Assembly: GCA_014804675.1 (NCBI GenBank)
Contig: JAAUZH010000004.1
Span: 47,265-111,264, forward strand
Reading direction: 5' to 3'
DNA length: 64,000 bases
Origin: Lachnospiraceae bacterium
Lineage (GTDB): Bacteria > Bacillota > Clostridia > Lachnospirales > Lachnospiraceae
Part shown: positions 34,138 through 42,418 of the stretch, one piece after another
Layout of the letters: each line of letters begins with the position of its first letter
How positions within the stretch are numbered: the first letter of the stretch is position 1
Program-made: the position numbers and the translations under genes
The notes under the pieces: model-generated
Databases searched by the model: none
What the model saw: only the letters and a program-made list of their open reading frames with translations
What the model was told of the DNA's origin: nothing

Positions 34138-35402
34138 GGCTCGCTCCTGTTTTCTGATTCTGTGAAAAGTCCCCTGCATTTCTCATGGAGAGGCGCCGCT
34201 ATTTTCTTTCTTGTAAGCTCTACAAGTCCAAGCGGTGTTATGTCAACCAATGTAGTGGGAACAGGGTCTTTTCTGCATTGTTCCCTGAAAAAAGAAATCA
34301 ATTCCTCTTCCTTTGCTTTTTCCTCTAAATTGATGAAATCCACAAGGATAATGCCGGAAAGATTCCGAAGCCGGATCTGCCTTGCCGCTTCCATGGCCGC
34401 TTCCTTGTTCACCTTCACATGCATTTCCTGCCGTTTCTTTTTATCGGTGCATTTTCCCGAATTCACGTCAATGACCGTCAATGCTTCGGTAGGCTCAATG
34501 ACCAGATAGCCTCCCGATTTTAACCAGACCTTTTTTTTCAGGGCTTCTTCTAATTTACCTTTTAATCCGTACAGGTTTTGCAGGGGAAGCAGTTCATCCT
34601 GATAAAAGGACACTTTTTCAGAAAGCTCTGTGTCCAAAAGCTGCCTGTATATGTCTTCCTCATCGGTAATGATCCGATTGATATGGGTAAAATACGTATC
34701 CTGCGCCTTTTTGACGGCAAATGGCTTTTCCTGATATAACAAAGTAAAGGGCTGCCGTGTCTTTGCCTTTTCCAAAAGAGCCTTTTTTTTCTGCTCCAGA
34801 TTTTCTATTTCTTCCCACAACAAATGTATGGTTTCTTCCGTGAGATTTCCGGCATTGGTACGGAAAATCAGGCCAAACTCCTCTGTCCGGTTCCCAAAAG
34901 GCCCCATATCCAAGGCACTCTTTAAAAACTCCTTCTGCTTTTTGGAAAGCTTATTGGAAAATCCCGTTTTCCGGCATTCGGTAGACAATACCCCATAGGT
35001 GCCGCTAAAGGTCAGATTGGTGGTAAGCACCGCATCTTTTGTTTTGACAGGCTCCTTTTCCACCTGCACCAAAAGTTCATCTCCCTGGGACAAACCGCCA
35101 TTATACACCCTGTTCAGCAAATAAGGCTCCCTTTTCGTCTCCAAGGATAAAAAACCGATAGCTCCGGGCTTATATTCCACGAAAGCCGCATTCAGGTTCT
35201 TTGCGATATTCCGGATCTTTCCAATATAAATATTGTTTAAAATACCGCATTCCCTTCCCTCTTCATCCAGTTTTGCAATATCTGCCTGAATCAAAGTATT
35301 CCCTTCTAAATAAAAGCTCATGGGAATTCCCTGTATTCTGGTAAAGACCAGCTTGTTTTCATATGCGGTAAAATCTTCCTTTTCTTTAAAGGGCGCTATC
35401 AT
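34134..35402 (-). CDS. rng: Ribonuclease E/G family protein (RNase G-like)
   Basis: 422-aa endoribonuclease. The N-terminal S1-like part (NIYIGKIRNIAKNLNAAFVEY) is followed by the DNase-I-like catalytic domain. The metal-binding aspartates lie in TVIDVNSGK and IILVDFINL. There is no long C-terminal scaffold, so it is RNase G-like in size. The order TIGR03960-TIGR03936-rng-rplU is common in Clostridia; here rplU is displaced by an accessory segment. No strong ribosome-binding site precedes the start. Confidence 0.9.
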   Translation of the reverse strand: MIAPFKEKEDFTAYENKLVFTRIQGIPMSFYLEGNTLIQADIAKLDEEGRECGILNNIYIGKIRNIAKNLNAAFVEYKPGAIGFLSLETKREPYLLNRVYNGGLSQGDELLVQVEKEPVKTKDAVLTTNLTFSGTYGVLSTECRKTGFSNKLSKKQKEFLKSALDMGPFGNRTEEFGLIFRTNAGNLTEETIHLLWEEIENLEQKKKALLEKAKTRQPFTLLYQEKPFAVKKAQDTYFTHINRIITDEEDIYRQLLDTELSEKVSFYQDELLPLQNLYGLKGKLEEALKKKVWLKSGGYLVIEPTEALTVIDVNSGKCTDKKKRQEMHVKVNKEAAMEAARQIRLRNLSGIILVDFINLEEKAKEEELISFFREQCRKDPVPTTLVDITPLGLVELTRKKIAAPLHEKCRGLFTESENRSEP

Positions 35403-35410
35403 AATCGTTT

Positions 35411-36127
35411 CTACATCTCGCTTCCTACTGCATCTAAGGGAACGAATTCCGGCTCTTCTGCTGTTCCCAAATTGGTATACGTATCTTCCCTAGTAATGAT
35501 AAAATCAAACTCCGAAGGAACCTGCCCGTTTTCCTTATAAAATGCCTCCATCACAAGAGCAGGCTTAATATTTCCCGAACTGCTGGCATCTACCAGCATA
35601 TAAATCTGCCCATCTCTTATGGAAAGCTCATAAATATAAGGCTTTAAATCCAGCTCTTTTTCGCTTTTTTTTGTTTTCTTCACTACCAGAATCTGTTCCT
35701 TTAAAAAGAATTCCGGCAGCTTTTTCTCATAATCAAAGGAAGGCTCATGCCCCTTCCGAAAAGCCACCAAATAACCGGCAGCCGCCACACTTGCCATGGC
35801 ATTTCCGGCAGTTTCCGGCAATTTTTTCACGCTTAAAATGTCAATGCCCTCCACCATGACCTGATTCAGCCTTTCCATCATCAGTCTGCTGTTCATGGGA
35901 GCATTCATTTCAATATCCAGATATTCCCCATTGCTGTAAAGCCCTACTCCCAAGGGAGCAGCAAAGGACATGATCTGGTGGGGGTTGAAGCCGGCGGAAT
36001 AGGCGATGTCGATGTCGGCTCTGCGCATTGCTTTTTGGAAATAGCGCATGATGTCTAAGTGGCCGATGAAGATCATGGAGCTGTGTTTGGAAAATTTTAT
36101 GCGTACTTTTGTGTGTTGGTTTTTCAT
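35411..36127 (-). CDS. TIGR03936 family radical-SAM-linked protein (DUF2344)
   Basis: 238-aa protein with the family start VRIKFSKHSSMIFIGHLDIMRYFQKAMRRA and the pair SAGFNPHQIMSFAAPLGVGLYS. The family is usually encoded next to, or fused to, a TIGR03960 radical SAM protein, and is thought to act with it; the reaction is unknown. Here the TIGR03960 gene lies 733 bp upstream, separated by a non-coding structured element. An AAGGAG-like site (AAAAGGAGT) lies ahead of the ATG. Confidence 0.85.
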   Translation of the reverse strand: MKNQHTKVRIKFSKHSSMIFIGHLDIMRYFQKAMRRADIDIAYSAGFNPHQIMSFAAPLGVGLYSNGEYLDIEMNAPMNSRLMMERLNQVMVEGIDILSVKKLPETAGNAMASVAAAGYLVAFRKGHEPSFDYEKKLPEFFLKEQILVVKKTKKSEKELDLKPYIYELSIRDGQIYMLVDASSSGNIKPALVMEAFYKENGQVPSEFDFIITREDTYTNLGTAEEPEFVPLDAVGSEM

Positions 36128-36200
36128 TTGGGTGATAACTCCTTTTGATGGTATTGTGGTGGGGATGTTAAAAGGCTTTAGGGGTGGTGGATGATGGGAC

Positions 36201-36436
36201 GCTTCAGAGGGTTGTGGGTTGGCTGGTGGAGGGCTGTGTTTTTGAGGGCGCTTTTCCTAAACAGGCTGAGGATGGGATTTGGAAACCGGTCGGGTCGTCA
36301 TATAGCGCCGTCCGTGGCGCAATATGACTAAAATTGCCATCCGTGGCAATTTTCCCCTGGGTTGTGGACAGCCTGTTAAGGAAAAGTGCCCTCAAAAACA
36401 ATGCCCTCCACCAGCCAACCCACAACCCTCTGAAGC
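36201..36436. repeat. module A, copy 1: 68-bp stem with twin apical hairpins
   Basis: The outermost 34 bases (36201-36234) are perfectly complementary to 36403-36436. The next 34 (36235-36268 with 36369-36402) pair with three mismatches and one wobble. The 100-nt interior carries two perfect hairpins (36297-36328, 36330-36353), both with a GCC-[GA]TCCGT-GGC tip. The copy at 52,263 has the same 236-nt length and the same layout with a different but still fully paired outer stem. Confidence 0.85.
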
Positions 36437-36694
36437 TGTTTTACTTATGCCACTACGATAAAGCTTTTTGCTGCCTCCATATATGGCAATATGCCAAAAA
36501 TGATAGCCTTATAACCTCCACTTTGCCTTCTCACTCCCAAAACTCCAAAAACTAAAATCCCCCCTAAAATCAAAAAAACAAAAAAAATTAAAAAAATTAA
36601 AAACTTAAAAACCCTCTAAAGCCTTCAAAGCTTTCAAAGCTTCCAAAAAGCCTTTCAGCCGCCAATCAAAAAACACTGGGCCTTTCGATACACA
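36437..36694. other. spacer between modules A and B, copy 1
   Basis: 258 nt without a gene. The middle (about 36537-36600) is A/C-rich low complexity with long A runs. Three tandem 9-mers follow at 36618-36644 (AAAGCCTTC, AAAGCTTTC, AAAGCTTCC). The left end shares GCTG-TTTACTT with the other copy, and the right end shares TTTCGATAC-CAGTAGGAG. The rest is not conserved. Confidence 0.6.
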
Positions 36695-36832
36695 GTAGGA
36701 GCTGCCAGATAGAAGGCTTCAGGGCCTTGATGAAGGCGCCGGTCCTTACGCACCGTATTTTGGTGCGTTAGTACCGCTGCGTCTTCATAGAGCGAAAGCG
36801 TGCCCAGAAGCCTTCTATCTGGCAGCTCCTAC
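36695..36832. repeat. module B, copy 1: 26-bp stem around a branched core
   Basis: A perfect 26-bp stem (36695-36720 with 36807-36832) encloses an 86-nt core nearly identical to that of the second copy. In the core, GGGC/GCCC closes the junction, ATGAAG pairs with CTTCAT, ACGCACC pairs with GGTGCGT around a 7-nt loop, and AGCGAAAGCG presents a GNRA-type loop. It starts (coding-strand sense) 27 nt after the TIGR03960 stop codon. Confidence 0.85.
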
Positions 36833-36859
36833 GTCCCCCATCCAAAACCCCCAATCTTT

Positions 36860-38728
36860 TTACTCCCTGTCTTGAAAGCATATCCCCCCACCAAAGCGTG
36901 CCGCCCCGCACCCATTACACCGTTCCTTACAGTTCAAGGTAACCTGCTCCGCCATGGCATTTTCCCATTCCTTTTTAAGAAATTCTTTAGTTACGCCACA
37001 GTCGATAAAGTCCCATGGAAATATTTCGTCCAAAGGGCGCTCTCTGGTTGTGTAAAAATCAATGTCAACGCCGCATTCCTCAAAGGCGGACATCCAGACA
37101 TCATTTTTATAGAATTCGCTCCAGGCGTCAAAGATGCAGCCTTTTTCATAGGCTTTTAAAATAACCTGTCCTACTTTTCTGTCGCCTCTGGCGAAGACGC
37201 CTTCCAAGACGGAAACGTCGGCTTCGTGCCAGTTGTATTTGATGCTTTTTTGATTGAGCTGGCTTAGGACTGCCTGTTTTACGGTATGGGCTTTTGAGAG
37301 GAAGTCCTCTTTGCTGCCCATTTTGGCCCATTGGAAGGGGGTGAAGGGCTTGGGGATGAAGAAGGAGGTGCTGGTTACGATCTGCACCTTTCCTTTTCGT
37401 TGCTCTTTGGGAACGGTTTCGTAATACAGTCTGGCGATTTTGTCGCTTAGTACGGCAATTTCCTCTATATCCTCTCTGGTTTCCGTGGGGAGTCCCAGCA
37501 TGAAATACAATTTTACCCTGCTCCAGCCTCCTTCAAAGGCTTCTTTTGCTCCTTTTAAAATGACTTCCTCGGTCAATCCCTTGTTGATGACGTTTCGCAT
37601 TCTTTGGGAGCCGGCTTCGGGGGCAAAGGTAAGGCTGCTTTTCTTTACATCCTGTACCTTGCTCATAACATCCAGGGAAAAGGCATCGATGCGCAGGGAG
37701 GGCAGGGAAATGTTGATTTTTTTCCGGCTGCACTCTTCTATTAAAAAGTCAATCAGCTCCGGGAGCCTGCTGTAATCGCTGGAGCTTAGGGAGCTTAGGG
37801 AAATCTCCTCATGGCCGGTGTTTTGTAACATTTCCATGGCATATTCCTTTAGCATCTCCACATCCCGTTCCCTGACAGGACGGTAGAGCTGTCCTGCCTG
37901 GCAGAACCGGCAGCCCCTTATGCAGCCTCTTTGAATTTCCAAAACCACTCTGTCCTGGGTTACCTTAATAAAGGGAACTACCGGCTTTTTGGGATAATAG
38001 GTGTTGGAAATATCCATTTCGATTTCCTTTAAAATGGTGGCGGGGATTTCTTCTTTTGTGGGCTGAAAGGAAGCTATGGTGCCGTCTTCTTTATAGCTTA
38101 CCTGATAAAAGAGGGGGCAATAAATGCCCGGCAGCCTGGCGGCGGCTTCCAAAAATTCCATGCGGCTGCCGCCTTTTTTGCGGATATTCCGATACAGCTC
38201 CATCATGGGTGCATATTGGGTTTCCCCTTCTCCGATATAAAACAGGTCGAAAAATTCCGCAATGGGTTCCGGATTATAAGCACAGGGCCCTCCGCCGATG
38301 ACAATGGGGTCCTCTTCCCTCCGATCCTTTGCAAGTAAGGGAATCTGGGATAAATCCAGAATCTGTAATATATTGGTATAACACATTTCATATTGCAGCG
38401 TCATAGCCAGAAAATCAAATTCCTTTACCGGGTCCTGGGATTCCAACGCAAAAAGAGGGATATGCTCCCTTCTCATGATTTCGTCTAAATCCACCCAGGG
38501 CGAATAAACTCTTTCACACCAGACTCCTTCAAACTGGTTCAACATATCATAGAGAATCTGAATGCCCAAGTGGGACATGCCGATTTCGTATACATCAGGA
38601 AAACACATGGCAAAACGAATGTCCACCTGGTCCTTTTCCTTCATGATGGAATTTACTTCGCCGCCGATATACCGGGCAGGCTTATCGATTTTTAATAATA
38701 TTTCATCTTTCAGTGCTAATGTTCTCAT
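36860..38728 (-). CDS. TIGR03960 family B12-binding radical SAM protein
   Basis: 622-aa protein. The N-terminal part (about 30-150) looks like a cobalamin-binding Rossmann domain, followed by a radical SAM core with the 4Fe-4S cysteines in RGCIRGCRFCQAGQ (CxxxCxxC, near residue 255). The C-terminus has a Cys-rich tail (CKERCNGCGAARFGG). Its function is unknown; it is usually beside the TIGR03936 gene, here pushed away by a structured element. It overlaps the small membrane-protein gene upstream by 26 bp. Confidence 0.88.
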   Translation of the reverse strand: MRTLALKDEILLKIDKPARYIGGEVNSIMKEKDQVDIRFAMCFPDVYEIGMSHLGIQILYDMLNQFEGVWCERVYSPWVDLDEIMRREHIPLFALESQDPVKEFDFLAMTLQYEMCYTNILQILDLSQIPLLAKDRREEDPIVIGGGPCAYNPEPIAEFFDLFYIGEGETQYAPMMELYRNIRKKGGSRMEFLEAAARLPGIYCPLFYQVSYKEDGTIASFQPTKEEIPATILKEIEMDISNTYYPKKPVVPFIKVTQDRVVLEIQRGCIRGCRFCQAGQLYRPVRERDVEMLKEYAMEMLQNTGHEEISLSSLSSSDYSRLPELIDFLIEECSRKKINISLPSLRIDAFSLDVMSKVQDVKKSSLTFAPEAGSQRMRNVINKGLTEEVILKGAKEAFEGGWSRVKLYFMLGLPTETREDIEEIAVLSDKIARLYYETVPKEQRKGKVQIVTSTSFFIPKPFTPFQWAKMGSKEDFLSKAHTVKQAVLSQLNQKSIKYNWHEADVSVLEGVFARGDRKVGQVILKAYEKGCIFDAWSEFYKNDVWMSAFEECGVDIDFYTTRERPLDEIFPWDFIDCGVTKEFLKKEWENAMAEQVTLNCKERCNGCGAARFGGGICFQDRE

Positions 38729-39143
38729 ACTCTAAAGTATAAGGTAAATCTTCCATAAAAGCAAACAGATTGTTTGTAAAATCCTTTGCAATATAGGTTT
38801 TTACCATTGCTTTTTCCAAAACATACTGTTCATCGGTCATAGAAAGGAAGGTCATATAGCCTCCCAACAGAAAAACAGACAGAAACAGCCGCACCTTAAA
38901 GGTAAGGATCGGCTTTCTGCCTGTATAAAGATCATCTTCCGACGGTTCTTTGCTATTTCTATCATATACTCTGTCCCATTCCCGGCCATTGTCCCTTATG
39001 GTGACGGGCTTGCCGTAAAGAATGGCTTCTCTTTTATTTAAAGCAGCTAAATTATCCTCCTGTGCCTTGCGGATGGAACGTACCAGTTCCAGCTTCCTTT
39101 CGGTATCAACCTGGTTGTTTTGCTTTAATAACATATTGTGCAC
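38703..39143 (-). CDS. Small single-span membrane protein of unknown function
   Basis: 146-aa protein: a charged cytoplasmic N-terminal half (about 1-80, KLELVRSIRKAQEDNLAALNKREAILYG), one membrane span (about 85-103), and a short external tail. No known domain is recognised. It ends 26 bp inside the following radical SAM gene, so the two are coupled. Either Met1 or Met4 may be the start. Confidence 0.6.
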   Translation of the reverse strand: MHNMLLKQNNQVDTERKLELVRSIRKAQEDNLAALNKREAILYGKPVTIRDNGREWDRVYDRNSKEPSEDDLYTGRKPILTFKVRLFLSVFLLGGYMTFLSMTDEQYVLEKAMVKTYIAKDFTNNLFAFMEDLPYTLEYENISTER

Positions 39144-39200
39144 CTGTAGGAAAAGTTCTTGATTTTAATATATGTATAAGCCTTTGCAAAAAGAACAGTC

Positions 39201-40484
39201 TTAACGATTTGCCAGCTCATTGGTAATTTCTTCCCAGGTCACTCCCTTTTCCACCATAAGTACCATCATATGATAAAGAAAATCGGAAATTTCATATTTG
39301 ATTTCATCGGGGTTTGGGTTTTTGGAAGCAATGACGATTTCCGTAGCCTCTTCTCCCAGTTTCTTTAAAATCTTGTCGATTCCCTTATCAAATAAATAGT
39401 TTGTATAAGAGCCTTCCTTTGGATGTACCTTTCTGTCCGCAATAACGGACATGACGCTTTCAAATACCTCTAAAGGATTTTTTTCATTTTCCTCACAGGG
39501 AATCAGATCTCTGTAAAAACAGCTGTAATTTCCCGTATGGCAGGCAGCTCCCACCTGTGCCACCTTTGCCAGCAGCGTATCATTGTCACAATCCACGCTT
39601 AAGCCCTTTACATACTGAAAATGGCCGCTTGTAAGCCCTTTTACCCAAAGCTCTTTGCGGCTTCGGCTGTAATAGGTCATCTTTCCGGTCTTTAAGGTTT
39701 TTAAATAAGCCTCTTCGTTCATATAGGCAACCATAAGCACCTGATTTGTCTTGTAATCCTGCACCACTACAGGAAGTAATCCGTTATTGTCCAATTTAAA
39801 CTCTGAAAAATCCATAACCGCCTCAAAGGTATGCACTTTGATACCCTTCTCCTTACATATTTGCTTGATCGCATGAATTTCTTTTGTGTTTTCATTGACA
39901 ATATTTCCGGAAACGGCAGAAACATTTTCCTTTTCCAGAATGGTAAGCATTTTATCTAAAGAAATATCGGGAAGCAGCGTGATGATTGGAAGCCTGCATG
40001 CTCCCAGACAGTTTTTCAGGGCATGTTCATCAATTAAAACAAGTTCATCCGCATACCGCTCCAAAGCTTGTCTGCTAATGGTAAGGTTGTCTGCGCTGGC
40101 AATGGAAGCGGCAATTTTATCTTTTCCGAACTTTAGGGAAACTTCCTCTAAAATTTCCATTCCTTCCGGCTTTCCAAAATTCAGCACTGCCTTTTTACAG
40201 CCTGCATACAGGAGCTTTTTCACATCCTCCATACGTTTGATGTTTCCGGCGCCGTAAACGGGAATCTGTACCCGCTCCGCAATCCGTTTGATGATGCCGA
40301 TTGCCTCTTCATGAGTGGCATCGTTATAGGATAAATCAAAAATCAAAATGCCGTCCACGTCATTTTCTCCATAAGTGGCTGCTAACTCCACTGGATCATT
40401 GGAAAGGACGGTTCTGTCTGAAAAACCTTTCACAGCCTTTCCGTTTTCTAAGTAAATACTTGCTATAAAGCTTTTACAATTCAT
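39201..40484 (-). CDS. hisI: HisIE with an N-terminal degenerate HisA/HisF-like domain
   Basis: 427-aa fusion. Residues 1 to about 215 form a HisA/HisF-like barrel. About 225-320 is HisI, phosphoribosyl-AMP cyclohydrolase, with [12 protein letters not shown] and the zinc site in [14 protein letters not shown]. About 335-427 is HisE, phosphoribosyl-ATP pyrophosphatase, with [14 protein letters not shown]. The barrel lacks the catalytic Asp of HisA/HisF: the first strand reads [13 protein letters not shown] where HisA has IDLxxGxxVR. HisI and HisE run steps 2 and 3 of histidine synthesis. It follows hisB in a five-gene operon. Confidence 0.88.
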   Translation of the reverse strand: MNCKSFIASIYLENGKAVKGFSDRTVLSNDPVELAATYGENDVDGILIFDLSYNDATHEEAIGIIKRIAERVQIPVYGAGNIKRMEDVKKLLYAGCKKAVLNFGKPEGMEILEEVSLKFGKDKIAASIASADNLTISRQALERYADELVLIDEHALKNCLGACRLPIITLLPDISLDKMLTILEKENVSAVSGNIVNENTKEIHAIKQICKEKGIKVHTFEAVMDFSEFKLDNNGLLPVVVQDYKTNQVLMVAYMNEEAYLKTLKTGKMTYYSRSRKELWVKGLTSGHFQYVKGLSVDCDNDTLLAKVAQVGAACHTGNYSCFYRDLIPCEENEKNPLEVFESVMSVIADRKVHPKEGSYTNYLFDKGIDKILKKLGEEATEIVIASKNPNPDEIKYEISDFLYHMMVLMVEKGVTWEEITNELANR

Positions 40485-40510
40485 TTGTCTGACTCCTTGC
40501 TTTTTTCAGG

Positions 40511-41098
40511 CTACAGAGTGCCTTTTGTACTCAATACATCTTTGATTCTTTCGTCCTTGGACACAGCCTGGTCTAATGCCTTGGCAAATGCCTTGAACAT
40601 CGCTTCGATTTTATGGTGATCATTGTGTCCGGAAAGCATTTTCAAATGCAGGTTCATGCCTGCGCTGTAGGATACGGCATAAAAAAACTCCCTGACAAGC
40701 TGGGTATCCAGATATCCCACCCGTTCCGCTTCAAACTCACATTCAAAGGATAAATAAGGCCTTCCGGATAAATCCACGGCACAAAGCGCCAGGGCATCAT
40801 CCATGGGAAGGATAAAAGAGCCAAACCGCTTGATTCCTTTTTTATCTCCAATGGCTTCTTTGATAGCCTCTCCTAACACAATGCCAGTATCCTCTACGGT
40901 ATGGTGTCCGTCTACGATCAAATCTCCCTCCACCTTACAGGTAAGGTCAAAAAATCCATGCTTGGCAAAGCCCTCCAGCATATGGTCGAAAAAGCCGATT
41001 CCCGTTTCAATCCGGCTCTTGCCGGTGCCGTAAAGCTGTAAGGAAAGGGCAATATCCGTTTCCTTTGTTTTCCGTTTTATCTCTGAACTACCAGACAT
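40511..41098 (-). CDS. hisB: Imidazoleglycerol-phosphate dehydratase
   Basis: Monofunctional HisB (195 aa) of the dehydratase step. Manganese-binding His motifs are GHHTVEDTGIVLGEA and GHNDHHKIEAMFKAFA, along with FFDHMLEGFAKHG near the N-terminus. The HisB phosphatase domain found in enterobacteria is absent, as usual in Firmicutes. It lies 21 bp after hisD. Confidence 0.95.
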   Translation of the reverse strand: MSGSSEIKRKTKETDIALSLQLYGTGKSRIETGIGFFDHMLEGFAKHGFFDLTCKVEGDLIVDGHHTVEDTGIVLGEAIKEAIGDKKGIKRFGSFILPMDDALALCAVDLSGRPYLSFECEFEAERVGYLDTQLVREFFYAVSYSAGMNLHLKMLSGHNDHHKIEAMFKAFAKALDQAVSKDERIKDVLSTKGTL

Positions 41099-41119
41099 TT
41101 TCGTTCCCCCGTTCCCATC

Positions 41120-42418
41120 TCATTCATCTTCTTCAAATCTAACCTTAATGGAATTTGCATGAGCCGTCAAGCCCTCTTTTTGTGCAAACAACTCAATATC
41201 CTTATGTACTTTGGAAAGGGCGCTTTCCGAATAAGAGATAATACTGGATTTTTTCATGAAATCATCCACATTTAAGGGCGAGAAGAACTTGGCAGTGCCG
41301 TTTGTAGGCAGCACATGGTTTGGTCCCGCAAAATAATCCCCCAAAGGCTCGGAAGAATATTCTCCCAGAAAAATAGCTCCCGCATGGCGGATCTTCGTCA
41401 TAACGGAAAATGGGTCTTTTGTCAGAATTTCCAAATGCTCGGAAGCAATCTCATTTGCTGTTTCAATGGCTTCTTCCAGGCTTTCCGCCACTAAAATATA
41501 GCCGTAATTTTCTAAGGATTTCTCTATGATTTCCTTTCGTTCCAGTTGATTCGTAAAAGTATCCACCCACTTAGAAACTTTTTCAGCCAAGGATTTGTCT
41601 GTAGTAATCAAAATAGCCGAGGCTAATTCATCATGCTCTGCCTGTGACAGTAAATCGGCAGCGATATATTTTGGATTTGCCGTTTCATCTGCCAGTACCA
41701 GTATTTCGCTGGGGCCTGCAATGGAATCTATGCTTACATAGCCATAAACAGCTTTTTTGGCTAAAGCAACAAAAATATTGCCCGGTCCTACGATTTTATC
41801 CACCTTGGGTACGGACTGGGTGCCGTAAGCCATAGCTGCAATAGCCTGTGCGCCTCCTGCTTTGTATACTTCATCCACGCCGGCAATCCTTGCGGCTGCC
41901 AGAGTGCCGGGATTTACCTTTCCGTCTTTTCCCGGCGGTGTCAGCATAATGATCCGGTTTACTCCCGCTACCTTTGCGGGAAGGATGTTCATAAGAGTGG
42001 AGGAAGGATATGCCGCTTTTCCTCCCGGAACATAGACTCCCACTGTATCAATGGGGGTGATTTTCTGTCCCAGGATCGTACCGTCCTCTTTTGCATCAAA
42101 CCAACTGTTTCGTTTCTGTTTTTTGTGGTATTCTTCAATGTTTTTGGCAGAGCGCTTCATAACCTGAAGAAATTCTTCATCCATTTTTGCAAGGGCCTCT
42201 TCAAACTCTTCTTCCGTAACCCGGATGGTATCTTTGGTAATCTGGCATTTATCGAATTGACTGGTATAGTCAAACAGTGCCTGATCCTTTTCTTCCTTTA
42301 CCTTTTCGATAATTTCTGCAACCACGTCCTCATATTGTCCGTAATTGTTAGGGCTTCTTTTCAACAGACTGTTCAACAAGTCCTTTTTCGTATCTTCCGT
42401 TAATTCTACTATCCTCAT
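41120..42418 (-). CDS. hisD: Histidinol dehydrogenase
   Basis: Full-length HisD (432 aa), oxidising histidinol to histidine in two NAD-dependent steps with zinc. Marks: VPGGKAAYPSS, KVDKIVGPGN, DSIAGPSEILVLAD, LLSQAEHDELASAI and GPNHVLPT. The start overlaps the hisG stop by 4 bp (ATGA). Confidence 0.96.
   Translation of the reverse strand: MRIVELTEDTKKDLLNSLLKRSPNNYGQYEDVVAEIIEKVKEEKDQALFDYTSQFDKCQITKDTIRVTEEEFEEALAKMDEEFLQVMKRSAKNIEEYHKKQKRNSWFDAKEDGTILGQKITPIDTVGVYVPGGKAAYPSSTLMNILPAKVAGVNRIIMLTPPGKDGKVNPGTLAAARIAGVDEVYKAGGAQAIAAMAYGTQSVPKVDKIVGPGNIFVALAKKAVYGYVSIDSIAGPSEILVLADETANPKYIAADLLSQAEHDELASAILITTDKSLAEKVSKWVDTFTNQLERKEIIEKSLENYGYILVAESLEEAIETANEIASEHLEILTKDPFSVMTKIRHAGAIFLGEYSSEPLGDYFAGPNHVLPTNGTAKFFSPLNVDDFMKKSSIISYSESALSKVHKDIELFAQKEGLTAHANSIKVRFEEDE

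Larger units (their letters stand above)
36196..36836. repeat. two-module structured non-coding element, copy 1
   Basis: A 641-bp segment running from GGGAC to GTCC that contains module A, a 258-nt low-complexity spacer and module B. The same arrangement occurs at 52,258-52,934 in the same orientation. It fills the gap between the TIGR03960 and TIGR03936 genes: on the coding strand the order is stop codon, 27 nt, B, spacer, A, 73 nt, start codon. It has no plausible protein-coding frame. I do not recognise it as a named repeat or RNA family. Confidence 0.8.

Noticed and set aside
36204..36425. Open frames on both strands inside module A (and similar ones inside the second copy)
   Set aside because: They arise from the inverted repeat itself, have no ribosome-binding site, and the two copies do not encode related proteins.
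36196..36836. Retron or group II intron as explanation for the two-module element
   Set aside because: There is no reverse transcriptase in the window, and the stems do not follow an intron domain V pattern that I can recognise. A gene elsewhere in the genome cannot be excluded.
36196..36836. Autonomous insertion sequence
   Set aside because: No transposase frame lies inside either copy, and each module has its own inverted repeat rather than one pair at the outer ends.
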